Assembly (NCBI GenBank): GCA_964505065.1
Contig: CAZDGF010000007.1
Span: 4,718-68,717, forward strand
DNA: 64,000 nt
Source: JABMMZ01 sp964505065
GTDB lineage: Bacteria; Bacteroidota; Bacteroidia; NS11-12g; UBA955
Reading direction: 5' to 3'
In this document: piece by piece, positions 7,828-16,612 of the stretch
How the letters are laid out: every line of letters begins with the position of its first letter
Numbering within the stretch: position 1 is the first letter of the stretch
The notes under the pieces: model-generated
Seen by the model: the letters and a program-made list of their open reading frames with translations, nothing else
What the model was told of the DNA's origin: nothing
Database searches by the model: none
Translations under genes and position numbers: made by a program

Positions 7828-9801
7828 ATGATTAAAAACTTATTAATTGCTTTATTTCTTTTTCCTTTTTTTTGTTTTTCTCAAGGGCAAAGTATTGAGG
7901 AATTAGAAACTGAAGTAAATAGCTCCAATTGGACCGATTTAGACTCTATAAAAGTAAAAAAATACTATAAATTAGCTTGGACATTTTCGCAAACCAATGT
8001 TGATAAAAGCATAGCCTACTCCAAAAAAGGTTTTGAACTGGCAAAACAAATTGGTTTCGACCGTTTTTTGTATGTGCTAAAAGTTACAGATGGCACCACT
8101 TATCAGCTTGCTGGCAAAATGGACGAATCCATACAAAGCCTAAAAGAGGGCTTGCAGTATGCCAATAATATCAACTATGAAAAAGGCATATTGACTGCCC
8201 GCAGCACATTGCTAAATACCTATTATTTAAAAGGCGATTTTAAAACAGCATCTAAACTTGCTTACGACAATATAAATTATATGAAAAGCATTGGCAACAC
8301 TGCCTTTATTGGCGATGCATACAATATAATTGCCGCTTGCTATATTGAAATGAAAAACCATGAAAAAGCCATCCAATATTTTGAATTGTATGCCAATTTT
8401 AGTGCTAAAAACAACGACCCAGAAGCACAAGCCGTTGCTTATATTAATATATTTGAAACATTGGTTAAATTAAAAAAAATAGAAAATGCAAAACAATATT
8501 TGCAAAAAGCAAAAAAATTAGTGAATAAATCTTTTACACTTTCTACCTTAAATTCTTTAAAAAGCTCTGAAGCCGATTTGCTTGCTGCCGAAAATAAAAA
8601 TACTGAAGCAGAAATGATAAGAAAATCTTTGGTGGTTGAAAAAAATCAATCTTCAAATCCTCGTTTTATTTCGGAACAAAACAGAAAAATGGCTATTGCA
8701 TTTTATGATAAAAATAACTTAGATTCTGCTTTGTATTATGCTTTAAAAGCAAAGGCGCTTGCAGAAAATTTTTCTTTGCTCAACGAACAAATAATAAATG
8801 CAGAAATATTAAGCAATATTTATATAGCAAAAGGCAATTTTAAAGAAGCTTATAACCAACAAATAAATTTAAAAATACTATCTGACTCTATAATGAATCT
8901 TGGGATTAAAAAAGAATTTTTAGACCTACAAGAAAAATACGAAACAAAAATTAAAGACGATAAAAACAAACAACTTGAATTAGAAAAAACAAATAAAACC
9001 AAACAATTAAAATTATCAATTTTATTGGGAATTACAGTGGTTTCTATCATCAGTTTTTTTGCATTTTTAATGTATAAAAACAAACGTAAAGTTGAAAAAC
9101 TGAATGCACAAATAACCCAACAAAAAATTGAACTTGAAAAAAGCAATTTATTTAAAGATGAATTGTTTAGTATTATAAGCCACGATTTGCGCTCGCCACT
9201 AACCAATTTGCAAACGCTTTTATTTATTAAAAACAAAGGCTTATCGCCCAAAGTATTGGAAGCCCACAATGCACAAATACAACAATCGCTCTCCAATACT
9301 TCTGCCTTATTAGAAAACCTATTACTTTGGAGTACAAAAAATTTAGAAACCGATATTAATATTAAAAAAGAAGAACTATTGCCTATTGTTATACAAGCCA
9401 TACAAGATGTAAAAATTCAAAGCGAGCTAAAACAAGTAAGCATTAACATATTGCAAGAGTTAGATACCATTTTTGTAAATGTACATTACAGTAAATTTTT
9501 ATTTTGCTTGCGCAATGTGTTGAGCAATGCCATAAAGTTTTCTTACTCGGATTCGGAAATTACAATTAGTTTTATTGAAAATGTATTAACCATAAAAGAT
9601 ACTGGCAAAGGCATGAGCCACCAACAAAAAACTGCATTGGAAAGAGGCGATAACACCATAGCTAATTATGGCACAAACGAGGAAAAAGGAACAGGTATAG
9701 GCATGCGTTTGGCTTTTCAATTTTGTAAAGCACAAAAAATTGAAATGCGAATATTCAGCGAAGAAGATAAAGGCACAGAGGTGCGCTTTTTGTTTAATTA
9801 A
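7828..9801 (+). CDS. TPR-containing sensor histidine kinase
   Basis: This is a 657-aa membrane histidine kinase, the probable partner of the regulator just upstream. An N-terminal signal peptide (LIALFLFPFFCFSQ) is followed by a periplasmic TPR superhelix (about 40-380), one transmembrane helix (about 395-415), a short coiled coil, and the kinase core. The H-box histidine is H452 (SIISHDLRSPL), the N-box asparagine N567 (NVLSNAIKFS), G1 is DTGKGM at 591-596 and G2 is GTGIGM at 621-626. All catalytic motifs look intact. The periplasmic TPR sensor layout is common in Bacteroidota. The signal sensed is unknown; the operon partners suggest envelope or phospholipid state. Confidence 0.92.
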   Translation: MIKNLLIALFLFPFFCFSQGQSIEELETEVNSSNWTDLDSIKVKKYYKLAWTFSQTNVDKSIAYSKKGFELAKQIGFDRFLYVLKVTDGTTYQLAGKMDESIQSLKEGLQYANNINYEKGILTARSTLLNTYYLKGDFKTASKLAYDNINYMKSIGNTAFIGDAYNIIAACYIEMKNHEKAIQYFELYANFSAKNNDPEAQAVAYINIFETLVKLKKIENAKQYLQKAKKLVNKSFTLSTLNSLKSSEADLLAAENKNTEAEMIRKSLVVEKNQSSNPRFISEQNRKMAIAFYDKNNLDSALYYALKAKALAENFSLLNEQIINAEILSNIYIAKGNFKEAYNQQINLKILSDSIMNLGIKKEFLDLQEKYETKIKDDKNKQLELEKTNKTKQLKLSILLGITVVSIISFFAFLMYKNKRKVEKLNAQITQQKIELEKSNLFKDELFSIISHDLRSPLTNLQTLLFIKNKGLSPKVLEAHNAQIQQSLSNTSALLENLLLWSTKNLETDINIKKEELLPIVIQAIQDVKIQSELKQVSINILQELDTIFVNVHYSKFLFCLRNVLSNAIKFSYSDSEITISFIENVLTIKDTGKGMSHQQKTALERGDNTIANYGTNEEKGTGIGMRLAFQFCKAQKIEMRIFSEEDKGTEVRFLFN

Positions 9802-9803
9802 AA

Positions 9804-10391
9804 ATGGAAACACTAATACAGCCCAATATAAAAATAAAGCGAAATAGTATATTTATTATTGAGTTTTTTAAATCATATAAATCTGTTGGAGCATTAATGA
9901 CAAGTTCTGGTTATTTAACAAAAAAAATAATTAAAAAAATAGATTTTAAGAATTGTACTACCATTGTAGAAATTGGAGCGGGTAAAGGGGCTTTTACTTT
10001 CGATATTATTAATAATTTAAACGCTAATGCTAAGTTTATAATTTTTGAAAAAAACATTAATTTTTACACTGAAATATCTAAAAAAATTTGTGATAAAAGA
10101 GTTATAATTCTAAATTCTACAGCAGAGAATATGGCATTTGATTTAAAAAAATTAGGTGTTAAGCAAATAGATTGTGTTATTTCCTCTATACCTCTTTCTA
10201 ATTTTAGATTATCTTTAAGAGCTAAAATTTTAAATGTAATATATGAATTATTAGCCCCAAATGGTCAATTTATTCAATACAAATATTCAATATTGTTAAA
10301 AAAAGAAATTACAATTAATTATAGCAATATAAAAACAGAATTTACATTCCTGAATTTTCCGCCTGCATTTATTTTTAACTGTAAAAAATAA
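9804..10391 (+). CDS. SAM-dependent methyltransferase, phospholipid N-methyltransferase-like
   Basis: This is a 195-aa class I methyltransferase. Motif I is VEIGAGKGAFT (about residues 55-65), preceded by an FFKSYKSVGALMTSS segment and followed by an acidic residue (IIFEKN) and CVISSIPLSNFR. The overall pattern resembles the phospholipid N-methyltransferase family (COG3963, PmtA-like), which methylates phosphatidylethanolamine, and more distantly the KsgA/Erm rRNA methyltransferases. It starts 2 bases after the kinase stop and 10 bases before the LtaS-like gene, so the four genes form one operon. Base composition is even more A-rich than its neighbours. The exact substrate is inferred; a different methyl acceptor is possible. 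Confidence 0.7.
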   Translation: METLIQPNIKIKRNSIFIIEFFKSYKSVGALMTSSGYLTKKIIKKIDFKNCTTIVEIGAGKGAFTFDIINNLNANAKFIIFEKNINFYTEISKKICDKRVIILNSTAENMAFDLKKLGVKQIDCVISSIPLSNFRLSLRAKILNVIYELLAPNGQFIQYKYSILLKKEITINYSNIKTEFTFLNFPPAFIFNCKK

Positions 10392-10401
10392 AAACGATAC
10401 T

Positions 10402-13032
10402 ATGCTAAAAGTAAGAAACTTAAAAATATCAAATTTTAGCATATTTATACTAAAGTTAATGGGTATTTTTATGTTGTTATTAGCATTAGAAAATACCATA
10501 AAAGCAATCTACTTAGGAGCGTCTTTTAGTATTGAAATATTAAAATTAATATTTGGACAAGTATATAATATTTTGTTTTTAATCTTATTTTTAGTTGTAA
10601 TTATCTTACTTGAAAAAATAGGCAAATGGGCTGTTTTAGTTTTGTTTTTTATAATTTTAGTTTATTTTACATTTAATCAATTATTTTATGCCATATATTT
10701 TACCAATTTTCGTTTGGGCTTTAACCCAGAAGGACAAAATATTAGCATTGATTTACTCAAAGATTCTTTAGTATCGGTAATTGATATATCATTTTATATC
10801 AATTTAATTGCAATAAGTTTAATCATTATTTTTAGTTTTTATAAATATACTAAGATTGAAAATACATATATTACAAAACCTATAAAAAGAAGCGCATTTA
10901 TTGCATTTAGTTTATTGATATATTTTATTTTTGGATTTATATTCCTTAAACCAAAAAAGATGTCTGAAAATGCTATTTTTAGCTTGGTTGAAAGCATTTT
11001 TTCAAAACATACAGATAACTTTGACTCATTGCTTTCAAATGCAAATTTTAATGAACTATTAACTTTAAAATATGGAGAAAATAATTTAACGGATAATGCA
11101 ATAACAAATTACACAAATCAATATTTAACAGAAAAGAAAAAGTATAACGTAGTTTATATTGTATTAGAATCGGTAGGAGCATTAAATATTTTAGACAATA
11201 AAAACGACTTAGATATTGCACTAACCCCCAATTTATATGCATTAAAAAATAATAGTGTTTTATTTCCTTTTATTTATGATTATTTTCCTGCAACTACACG
11301 TTCTCATGTACCATTAATTTGTGGGGGCAATAGTATTACTTATGGCAGCGTTAACTCAGAATTAAAATACCCTTACAAAGGCTCAACTATAATTTCAGAA
11401 TTTAAAAAAATGAACTATCAAACAGGGTTATTTACAGCCCAATTTATGGATTTTGAAAGCCTTGACACTTTTTATTCATTGCAACCTTTTGATGAAAAAT
11501 ATATGCCTGAAAAATTGTCTCGAGATTATACTAATCAATTCAAAATAAACTCGTGGGGCATAGATGAGAAAGAGCCTTTTGAAAAAATGAAAAATTGGAT
11601 TATGAATAAAAAAGATAATTCACCTTGGTTTGCAGAGTTTATGAATGCTGGCACACATCACCCTTACTCTGTGCCAAGTGCTTATAATGGTCCTTTTATT
11701 GGCAATTCTGATATTATAAAATACAAAAATGCTATACATTATTCCGATTTTATTATTGGAAAATTAATTGATTTTTTAAAACAAAATTCACTTTTAGAAA
11801 ATACTTTAATATGTGTAAGTGGCGACCATGGCGAGTCTTTTGGCGATAGGCATTATCAAAACTTATTGCATAACAATTATTTATACGAAGAAAATATTCG
11901 TAATTTCTTTATGGTAATAAACCCCAATATTAAATCTAATTTTATAGTTTCTAATAAAAAAGGCTCTGTAGGCGATATTATGCCAACCATACTTTCAATA
12001 TTGAATAATGAAAACAGCAAATGTATGGGGCAAAATTTATTTTCGGAAAATTACCAACAACGCATTCATTATTTTTATAAACACAGTTTTCCAGGCACAT
12101 GGGGGCTAATTGATGGTAAATGGAAATACACAGAAGAAATTACAAAGGGTAGAAATCCCTCCTTATTCAATTTAGAAACCGACCCATTTGAGCAAATAAA
12201 TTTGGCAGAAAACTATCCTGAAATGATAGCCGATTATAATAAAATGATTCCAAATTGGTATATTCAATTAAATAAAATTTATAGAAATAACTTATCTAAT
12301 TATACTTCTACCTCTGCCAACGAATTAGATATTAAAGATTTAAGAGCAGAGGGTCCAATTAATATTACATTTGGAAATATTAATGAAAAAGATGAATTTA
12401 ATCCATTACAAAAAATAAATCCAAATGAAAAACTATATGCTTATTTAAAATTAAATCCTTATGCCAATGAAGAAAGGCTGGAGTGTCAATGGATATCTCC
12501 CAGTGGCAAAATTATTTCTACTGAATTTTACTTAAATAAGCTATGGAGTAGTGCGTGGCGTACATTTGAAAGAGAAGGAATACTTGAAGAAGGCAAATGG
12601 ACTTGTATATTAAAAAAAGATGGGAAGGAAATTTTAAAAGGAAATTTTATTATTGATAAAAATGCAACTTTAATTACACCCTATCAATACATTTCAGGTC
12701 CTACAAAAATGATGTATGGCATAAAAGATAAAATTGGATTTGTAGGATTAGAAACCCTTCATCCCAATGAAAATATTATTGCATTTAGCAGTATTAATCC
12801 ATATCCTATTGACAAAATTTTATTGTATCAATGGGTTTCACCATCAGGAAAAAAATTTAGCTACAATGTTGAATGTAAAGCAGGATGGAATTATACTTGG
12901 CTAGCCTTAAATGAGGGTTCTCCAATGGAAGAGGGTAATTGGAAACTGTATGTTTTTGATAAGCATATTAAGATACTGGAAAGCAAATTTACAATACACC
13001 ACGATGCCAAAGTTTTTCAACCTTTGTTTTGA
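10402..13032 (+). CDS. LtaS-like membrane phosphoglycerol transferase/sulfatase-fold enzyme
   Basis: This is an 876-aa alkaline-phosphatase-superfamily membrane enzyme. About five transmembrane helices occupy residues 1-190, and the extracytoplasmic sulfatase-fold domain spans roughly 245-600. Metal and catalytic residues visible are E256 (VLESVGA), the T298/T299 nucleophile region (PATTRSH) and D475-H476 (SGDHGESFG). This matches LtaS-type lipid headgroup transferases. After residue 630 there are two tandem beta-rich modules of about 110 residues, each with a QW[IV]SPSGK motif and an EEG[KN]W motif, probably binding domains. It closes the two-component/methyltransferase operon. The likely job is headgroup transfer from phospholipid onto an envelope glycan or lipid; donor and acceptor are unknown. 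Confidence 0.8.
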   Translation: MLKVRNLKISNFSIFILKLMGIFMLLLALENTIKAIYLGASFSIEILKLIFGQVYNILFLILFLVVIILLEKIGKWAVLVLFFIILVYFTFNQLFYAIYFTNFRLGFNPEGQNISIDLLKDSLVSVIDISFYINLIAISLIIIFSFYKYTKIENTYITKPIKRSAFIAFSLLIYFIFGFIFLKPKKMSENAIFSLVESIFSKHTDNFDSLLSNANFNELLTLKYGENNLTDNAITNYTNQYLTEKKKYNVVYIVLESVGALNILDNKNDLDIALTPNLYALKNNSVLFPFIYDYFPATTRSHVPLICGGNSITYGSVNSELKYPYKGSTIISEFKKMNYQTGLFTAQFMDFESLDTFYSLQPFDEKYMPEKLSRDYTNQFKINSWGIDEKEPFEKMKNWIMNKKDNSPWFAEFMNAGTHHPYSVPSAYNGPFIGNSDIIKYKNAIHYSDFIIGKLIDFLKQNSLLENTLICVSGDHGESFGDRHYQNLLHNNYLYEENIRNFFMVINPNIKSNFIVSNKKGSVGDIMPTILSILNNENSKCMGQNLFSENYQQRIHYFYKHSFPGTWGLIDGKWKYTEEITKGRNPSLFNLETDPFEQINLAENYPEMIADYNKMIPNWYIQLNKIYRNNLSNYTSTSANELDIKDLRAEGPINITFGNINEKDEFNPLQKINPNEKLYAYLKLNPYANEERLECQWISPSGKIISTEFYLNKLWSSAWRTFEREGILEEGKWTCILKKDGKEILKGNFIIDKNATLITPYQYISGPTKMMYGIKDKIGFVGLETLHPNENIIAFSSINPYPIDKILLYQWVSPSGKKFSYNVECKAGWNYTWLALNEGSPMEEGNWKLYVFDKHIKILESKFTIHHDAKVFQPLF

Positions 13033-13049
13033 AAATATTTGACTTTGCA

Positions 13050-13099
13050 ATATAGCGGTTAACCCCTATATGATATTAAATTTTATGATTTGATATTTG
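13050..13099 (+). promoter_or_regulatory. Palindromic operator plus -7 element upstream of the LamG T9SS protein
   Basis: A 22-bp inverted repeat at 13050-13071 (one mismatch, core GCGGTTAACCCC) is centred at 13060.5. GATATTTG (13092-13099, one mismatch from TAnnTTTG) begins 31.5 nt downstream, the same spacing as at 5685, 16390 and 16539. The -33 position reads ATG rather than TTG. Confidence 0.7.
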
Positions 13100-13125
13100 T
13101 TCCATAAATTCAAAAAAATAAAATT

Positions 13126-16100
13126 ATGAAACATTTATTACTTATTATTACTATATTTATACTGCCTATTATAGGAAATGCTAAACATAAAATAAAAAAT
13201 ATAGAAAGAAGTGGAGGTGGAATTATTTCTTTTAATAAGCCTAATTCTGGCAAATATGACATTTTATTAAAACCTTTAGCAATAAAAAAATATGGTTTCA
13301 CATTTATAGATAGTGGTTCAGGGTCTGGCTCAACTGGATCTACAGGTTCTGGCTCCACAGGTTCTGGTTCTAATGGCTCTGGTTCTACTGGCTCTGGTTC
13401 GGGCTATAGCACCATTAATATTAATGCTGGCAATACAAATATTTGCGATAGTGGACTTTTAAGAATAGAAATAAATAATACTTCAAAATATAAAAAATAT
13501 TGGGTAATAGATTTAACAAATAATAAAGTAATATCAGATAGTTTAATAGGTAATGGAGGAACTTTATATATAAACACGAGTATAATCAATTCAACAAGAT
13601 TATTGGGCTTATCCTCTCAAAACAATACAGGTGCTTCTATGTATTTTGATGGAACAAATGATTATTTAACGGCAACAGGCAGCATAGATTCTTCAAAAGG
13701 AACATGGGAGGCATGGGTGCAAAAAGATTATTGGACACATAATGATGATATTTTATTTGGAAATAACTTACCTCCTAACAATGTAAATTCTTTTTATATT
13801 TCATTGCATCCTGCAGTAGGTTTTCATTTTAGATACAGTAACGGACCTTATGATTTTGCCGATAATATAGCTTCACAATCTTTTGCAAACAATAGTTGGC
13901 ATCATTTGGCTGCTACTTGGCATAAAACGGATAGTAATACCACAATGAAATTATACGTTGATGGCGTTTATGCTGATTCTGGTACATCTACCAAAAATTT
14001 ATCATTTGGTAATAATATATTTATTGGGGGTAATAATACTTATTTTGGGGCAGGAAAAATGGATGATATTAGGGTTTGGAATTTTGCAAAATCTGAAACA
14101 CAACTACAAACTGAAATGAATAATTGTGAATTAACAGATACATCAGGTTTAGTATATCATTGGAATTTTAATGAAAGTATAGAAAAAAGTTTTGTGAAAG
14201 ATGTTTCCGCTTCTTCAAAAAATTTAATACTAAATAATATGGATACCATAAACAATTGGCAATCAAATAAATTAGATTGTTTATATGGAGATACAATTAT
14301 ATTAGACTCAAAACTTATTGTAAATATAGGAAATCCAAATACTTCAGATGTTTATATTACCCATTGTGCTTCTGCATTGCCTTATACAAGAAATGGAATA
14401 GATTATTATACTGCTGGTAATTATAGCACGCAACATACCAACTTATCTGGCTGCGATAGTACAGAAAGATTGCACTTATCAATAAACGACAATGAAATAG
14501 AAGTAGAAGGTAACAACACATTAATTTCAGACAATGACGTTACACCAGATGCATCAGACAGCACAGATTTTGGAACTGTAAATTCTCCTATTTCTGTAAG
14601 CTATAAAATTTTTAATACTGGAAATTATCCTTTGGCTATTTCCAATATTCAATTATCAGGAGCTAATGCCTCAGATTTTAATATTGTTCATGCTATAGAT
14701 ACTATTTTTGGATTAGATTCTGCTCAATTGCAGGTAGTATATACGCCAAATGGTTTTGGAATTAGAAATGCAACTGTTAATATTTTTAGCAATAATTGTG
14801 ATATTCCAAACTATAATTTTGATATAATAATAAACAATACAAAATGCCCAATTAGCCAACTTACGGATGCAGATACAATGAAAAATACACTAAACGATAG
14901 TAATTGGATGAGTTGTTCTAATTGGCATCGTTTTGAAATACCAGATTCTATGACAGATGTAGTAATAGATGCAGGAAAAGTAGCAACTATAAAAAGCGGA
15001 CAAATACTGAAATGTCATAATCTTACCATTTTGAATGGTGGCAAACTTTTAATGAAATGTGGTGTTTTAAAAATTTATGGGAATATTTATACTGAGCAAG
15101 CACAAGCCTTATTTGCAGATAGTGGCACAATAGTACTTTCTGGCACAGATACCAATAAAATTTTAGATTGTATTCCACGTATTTTTAATTTAGAAATAAA
15201 CAAGCCAAGTGGCATAGTATTGTTAGATTTATATGGTGGATTGGAAATAAAAAACAATATCAATTTTATAAAAGGCATTGTTAGAAAAACGAGTATTGGC
15301 TTAGGCATTGAAATAATGAATGGAGGTAGCAGCTCGGAAGGCAATCCACAAAGTTTTGCTGCTTGTAGAGTGCAAAAATATGGCAATACAGATTTTATAT
15401 TCCCTGTAGGAAAAGCAAACAAATGGGCACGTTGTGCAATAAGTAATTTTACAGGCTCTACCTGCGGTGCAGAGTATTTTATAGAAGGGTATGGCAATTA
15501 TGATACCACAGCCCCACTTAACAATGTAAGCGTAAATGAATATTGGGATATTGGCACAGATGGCGGCAGTGCAGATGTTTCTTTACATTGGGAAAACATA
15601 GAATTTAGCGGTATAGATTTAAGCCAAAATCCAAACGATTTAAGAGTAGCACATTTTAATTATGATTATGAAAAATGGGAAGATATGGGCAATACTGCCA
15701 ATAGTTTTAACAACCAAGGTTGGGTTACATCTGCCAATGTAAATAATTTTAGCCCTTTTACCTTTGGTAGTTTAACGCCTGCTATACCTTTGCCTGTTAA
15801 TTTTATTAGCTTTACAGCTAAAAAAGCTTCTAACAACACTGCGCTTATAAAATGGCAAACAGCATCAGAAATAAACAATAGCCATTTTGAAATAGAACGC
15901 AGCTTAGATGGTAAAAACTTTATAAAAATTGGTACAAAAAATGCAAATGGAAATGCCAATAAAATTCAAAACTACCAATACATTGATAATACAATTTCAG
16001 GCGGAGCTATTAAAGCTTTTTATAGAATAAAACAAGTAGATAATAATGGTAAAAGTACAATTACAAATGTGCAATTAGTTAATTTTAATCAAGTAAATAA

Positions 16101-16335
16101 TGGTATAGCTATTTACCCAAATCCTGCAAGTTCAATCTTAAACATTAGCCTGCCTGCTGAAACTGAAAAAGCAACTGTAACTATAACAGATGCAATGGGC
16201 AAGTTGGTACACACTGCCATTGTTGGTGTTATCACCAACAATACAATAGATTTAAGTTCTTTTTCAATCGGTATTTACAGCATCAATATTACCTCCGAAA
16301 CAGAAACTAAGAATATTAAATTATTGAAACAATAA
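13126..16335 (+). CDS. LamG-domain T9SS type A cargo protein with Gly-Ser linker
   Basis: This is a 1069-aa secreted protein. In order it has a signal peptide (LLLIITIFILPIIGNA), a very regular Gly-Ser-Thr linker (about residues 63-92), a concanavalin/LamG-like domain (about 165-360, with MYFDGTNDYLTA, MKLYVDGVYADSG and MDDIRVWNFAKS), a choice-of-anchor-D/ASPM-like beta domain (about 460-570), and a beta-helix-like G8-type segment with KCHNLTILNGGKLLMK. An Fn3-like segment and a T9SS type A sorting domain close the protein. From about residue 580 on it is a close paralogue of the protein encoded at 16613. It is probably surface-exposed and carbohydrate- or matrix-binding. It is preceded by the shared palindromic promoter. 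Confidence 0.88.
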   Translation: MKHLLLIITIFILPIIGNAKHKIKNIERSGGGIISFNKPNSGKYDILLKPLAIKKYGFTFIDSGSGSGSTGSTGSGSTGSGSNGSGSTGSGSGYSTININAGNTNICDSGLLRIEINNTSKYKKYWVIDLTNNKVISDSLIGNGGTLYINTSIINSTRLLGLSSQNNTGASMYFDGTNDYLTATGSIDSSKGTWEAWVQKDYWTHNDDILFGNNLPPNNVNSFYISLHPAVGFHFRYSNGPYDFADNIASQSFANNSWHHLAATWHKTDSNTTMKLYVDGVYADSGTSTKNLSFGNNIFIGGNNTYFGAGKMDDIRVWNFAKSETQLQTEMNNCELTDTSGLVYHWNFNESIEKSFVKDVSASSKNLILNNMDTINNWQSNKLDCLYGDTIILDSKLIVNIGNPNTSDVYITHCASALPYTRNGIDYYTAGNYSTQHTNLSGCDSTERLHLSINDNEIEVEGNNTLISDNDVTPDASDSTDFGTVNSPISVSYKIFNTGNYPLAISNIQLSGANASDFNIVHAIDTIFGLDSAQLQVVYTPNGFGIRNATVNIFSNNCDIPNYNFDIIINNTKCPISQLTDADTMKNTLNDSNWMSCSNWHRFEIPDSMTDVVIDAGKVATIKSGQILKCHNLTILNGGKLLMKCGVLKIYGNIYTEQAQALFADSGTIVLSGTDTNKILDCIPRIFNLEINKPSGIVLLDLYGGLEIKNNINFIKGIVRKTSIGLGIEIMNGGSSSEGNPQSFAACRVQKYGNTDFIFPVGKANKWARCAISNFTGSTCGAEYFIEGYGNYDTTAPLNNVSVNEYWDIGTDGGSADVSLHWENIEFSGIDLSQNPNDLRVAHFNYDYEKWEDMGNTANSFNNQGWVTSANVNNFSPFTFGSLTPAIPLPVNFISFTAKKASNNTALIKWQTASEINNSHFEIERSLDGKNFIKIGTKNANGNANKIQNYQYIDNTISGGAIKAFYRIKQVDNNGKSTITNVQLVNFNQVNNGIAIYPNPASSILNISLPAETEKATVTITDAMGKLVHTAIVGVITNNTIDLSSFSIGIYSINITSETETKNIKLLKQ

Positions 16336-16389
16336 ATAACTAAAATTGGCAGAAACTAAACATAAACCAAATATAAAAAGGCTCAACTA

Positions 16390-16438
16390 AATAGGGGTTA
16401 CCCCCTATTTTCTTTAAATTTTTATTGCTATAATGTTG
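16390..16438 (+). promoter_or_regulatory. Palindromic operator plus -7 element upstream of the 23-aa peptide
   Basis: A 20-bp inverted repeat at 16390-16409 (core GGGGTTACCCCC, one mismatch) is centred at 16399.5. TAATGTTG (16431-16438, one mismatch from TAnnTTTG) begins exactly 31.5 nt downstream, as in the three T9SS promoters. The next ORF is only 23 codons long. Confidence 0.65.
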
Positions 16439-16459
16439 TACCATAAGAAACAAAAAACT

Positions 16460-16531
16460 ATGGTACAAATACTGGTAATAATAGGCTGCATTCTATTTGC
16501 ATTTATCTTATTTAAAAAAGAAAAATTTTAA
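16460..16531 (+). CDS. Putative 23-aa membrane peptide
   Basis: ATG at 16460 opens 23 codons ending in TAA at 16529-16531. The product begins MVQILVIIGCILFAF and ends in the positive tail KKEKF, a single transmembrane helix with one Cys. The case for a real gene is its own palindrome/-7 element at the same spacing as the neighbouring secreted-protein genes, with the start codon 29 nt after the -7 element (32-34 nt in the others). Alternatively the promoter drives a leader RNA or the gene at 16613. No homologue is known to me. Confidence 0.5.
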   Translation: MVQILVIIGCILFAFILFKKEKF

Positions 16532-16538
16532 ACCCTAA

Positions 16539-16587
16539 TATAGGGATTAACCCCTATAAATTTAATTTTAAAAAGACAATATATTTG
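16539..16587 (+). promoter_or_regulatory. Palindromic operator plus -7 element upstream of the beta-propeller T9SS protein
   Basis: A 20-bp inverted repeat at 16539-16558 (core GGGATTAACCCC, one mismatch) is centred at 16548.5. A perfect -7 element TATATTTG (16580-16587) begins 31.5 nt downstream. The start codon at 16613 lies 33 nt after the start of the -7 element. The -33 position reads AAA. Confidence 0.75.
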
Positions 16588-16612
16588 CCTAAACATTTTA
16601 AAACATTAAGAC

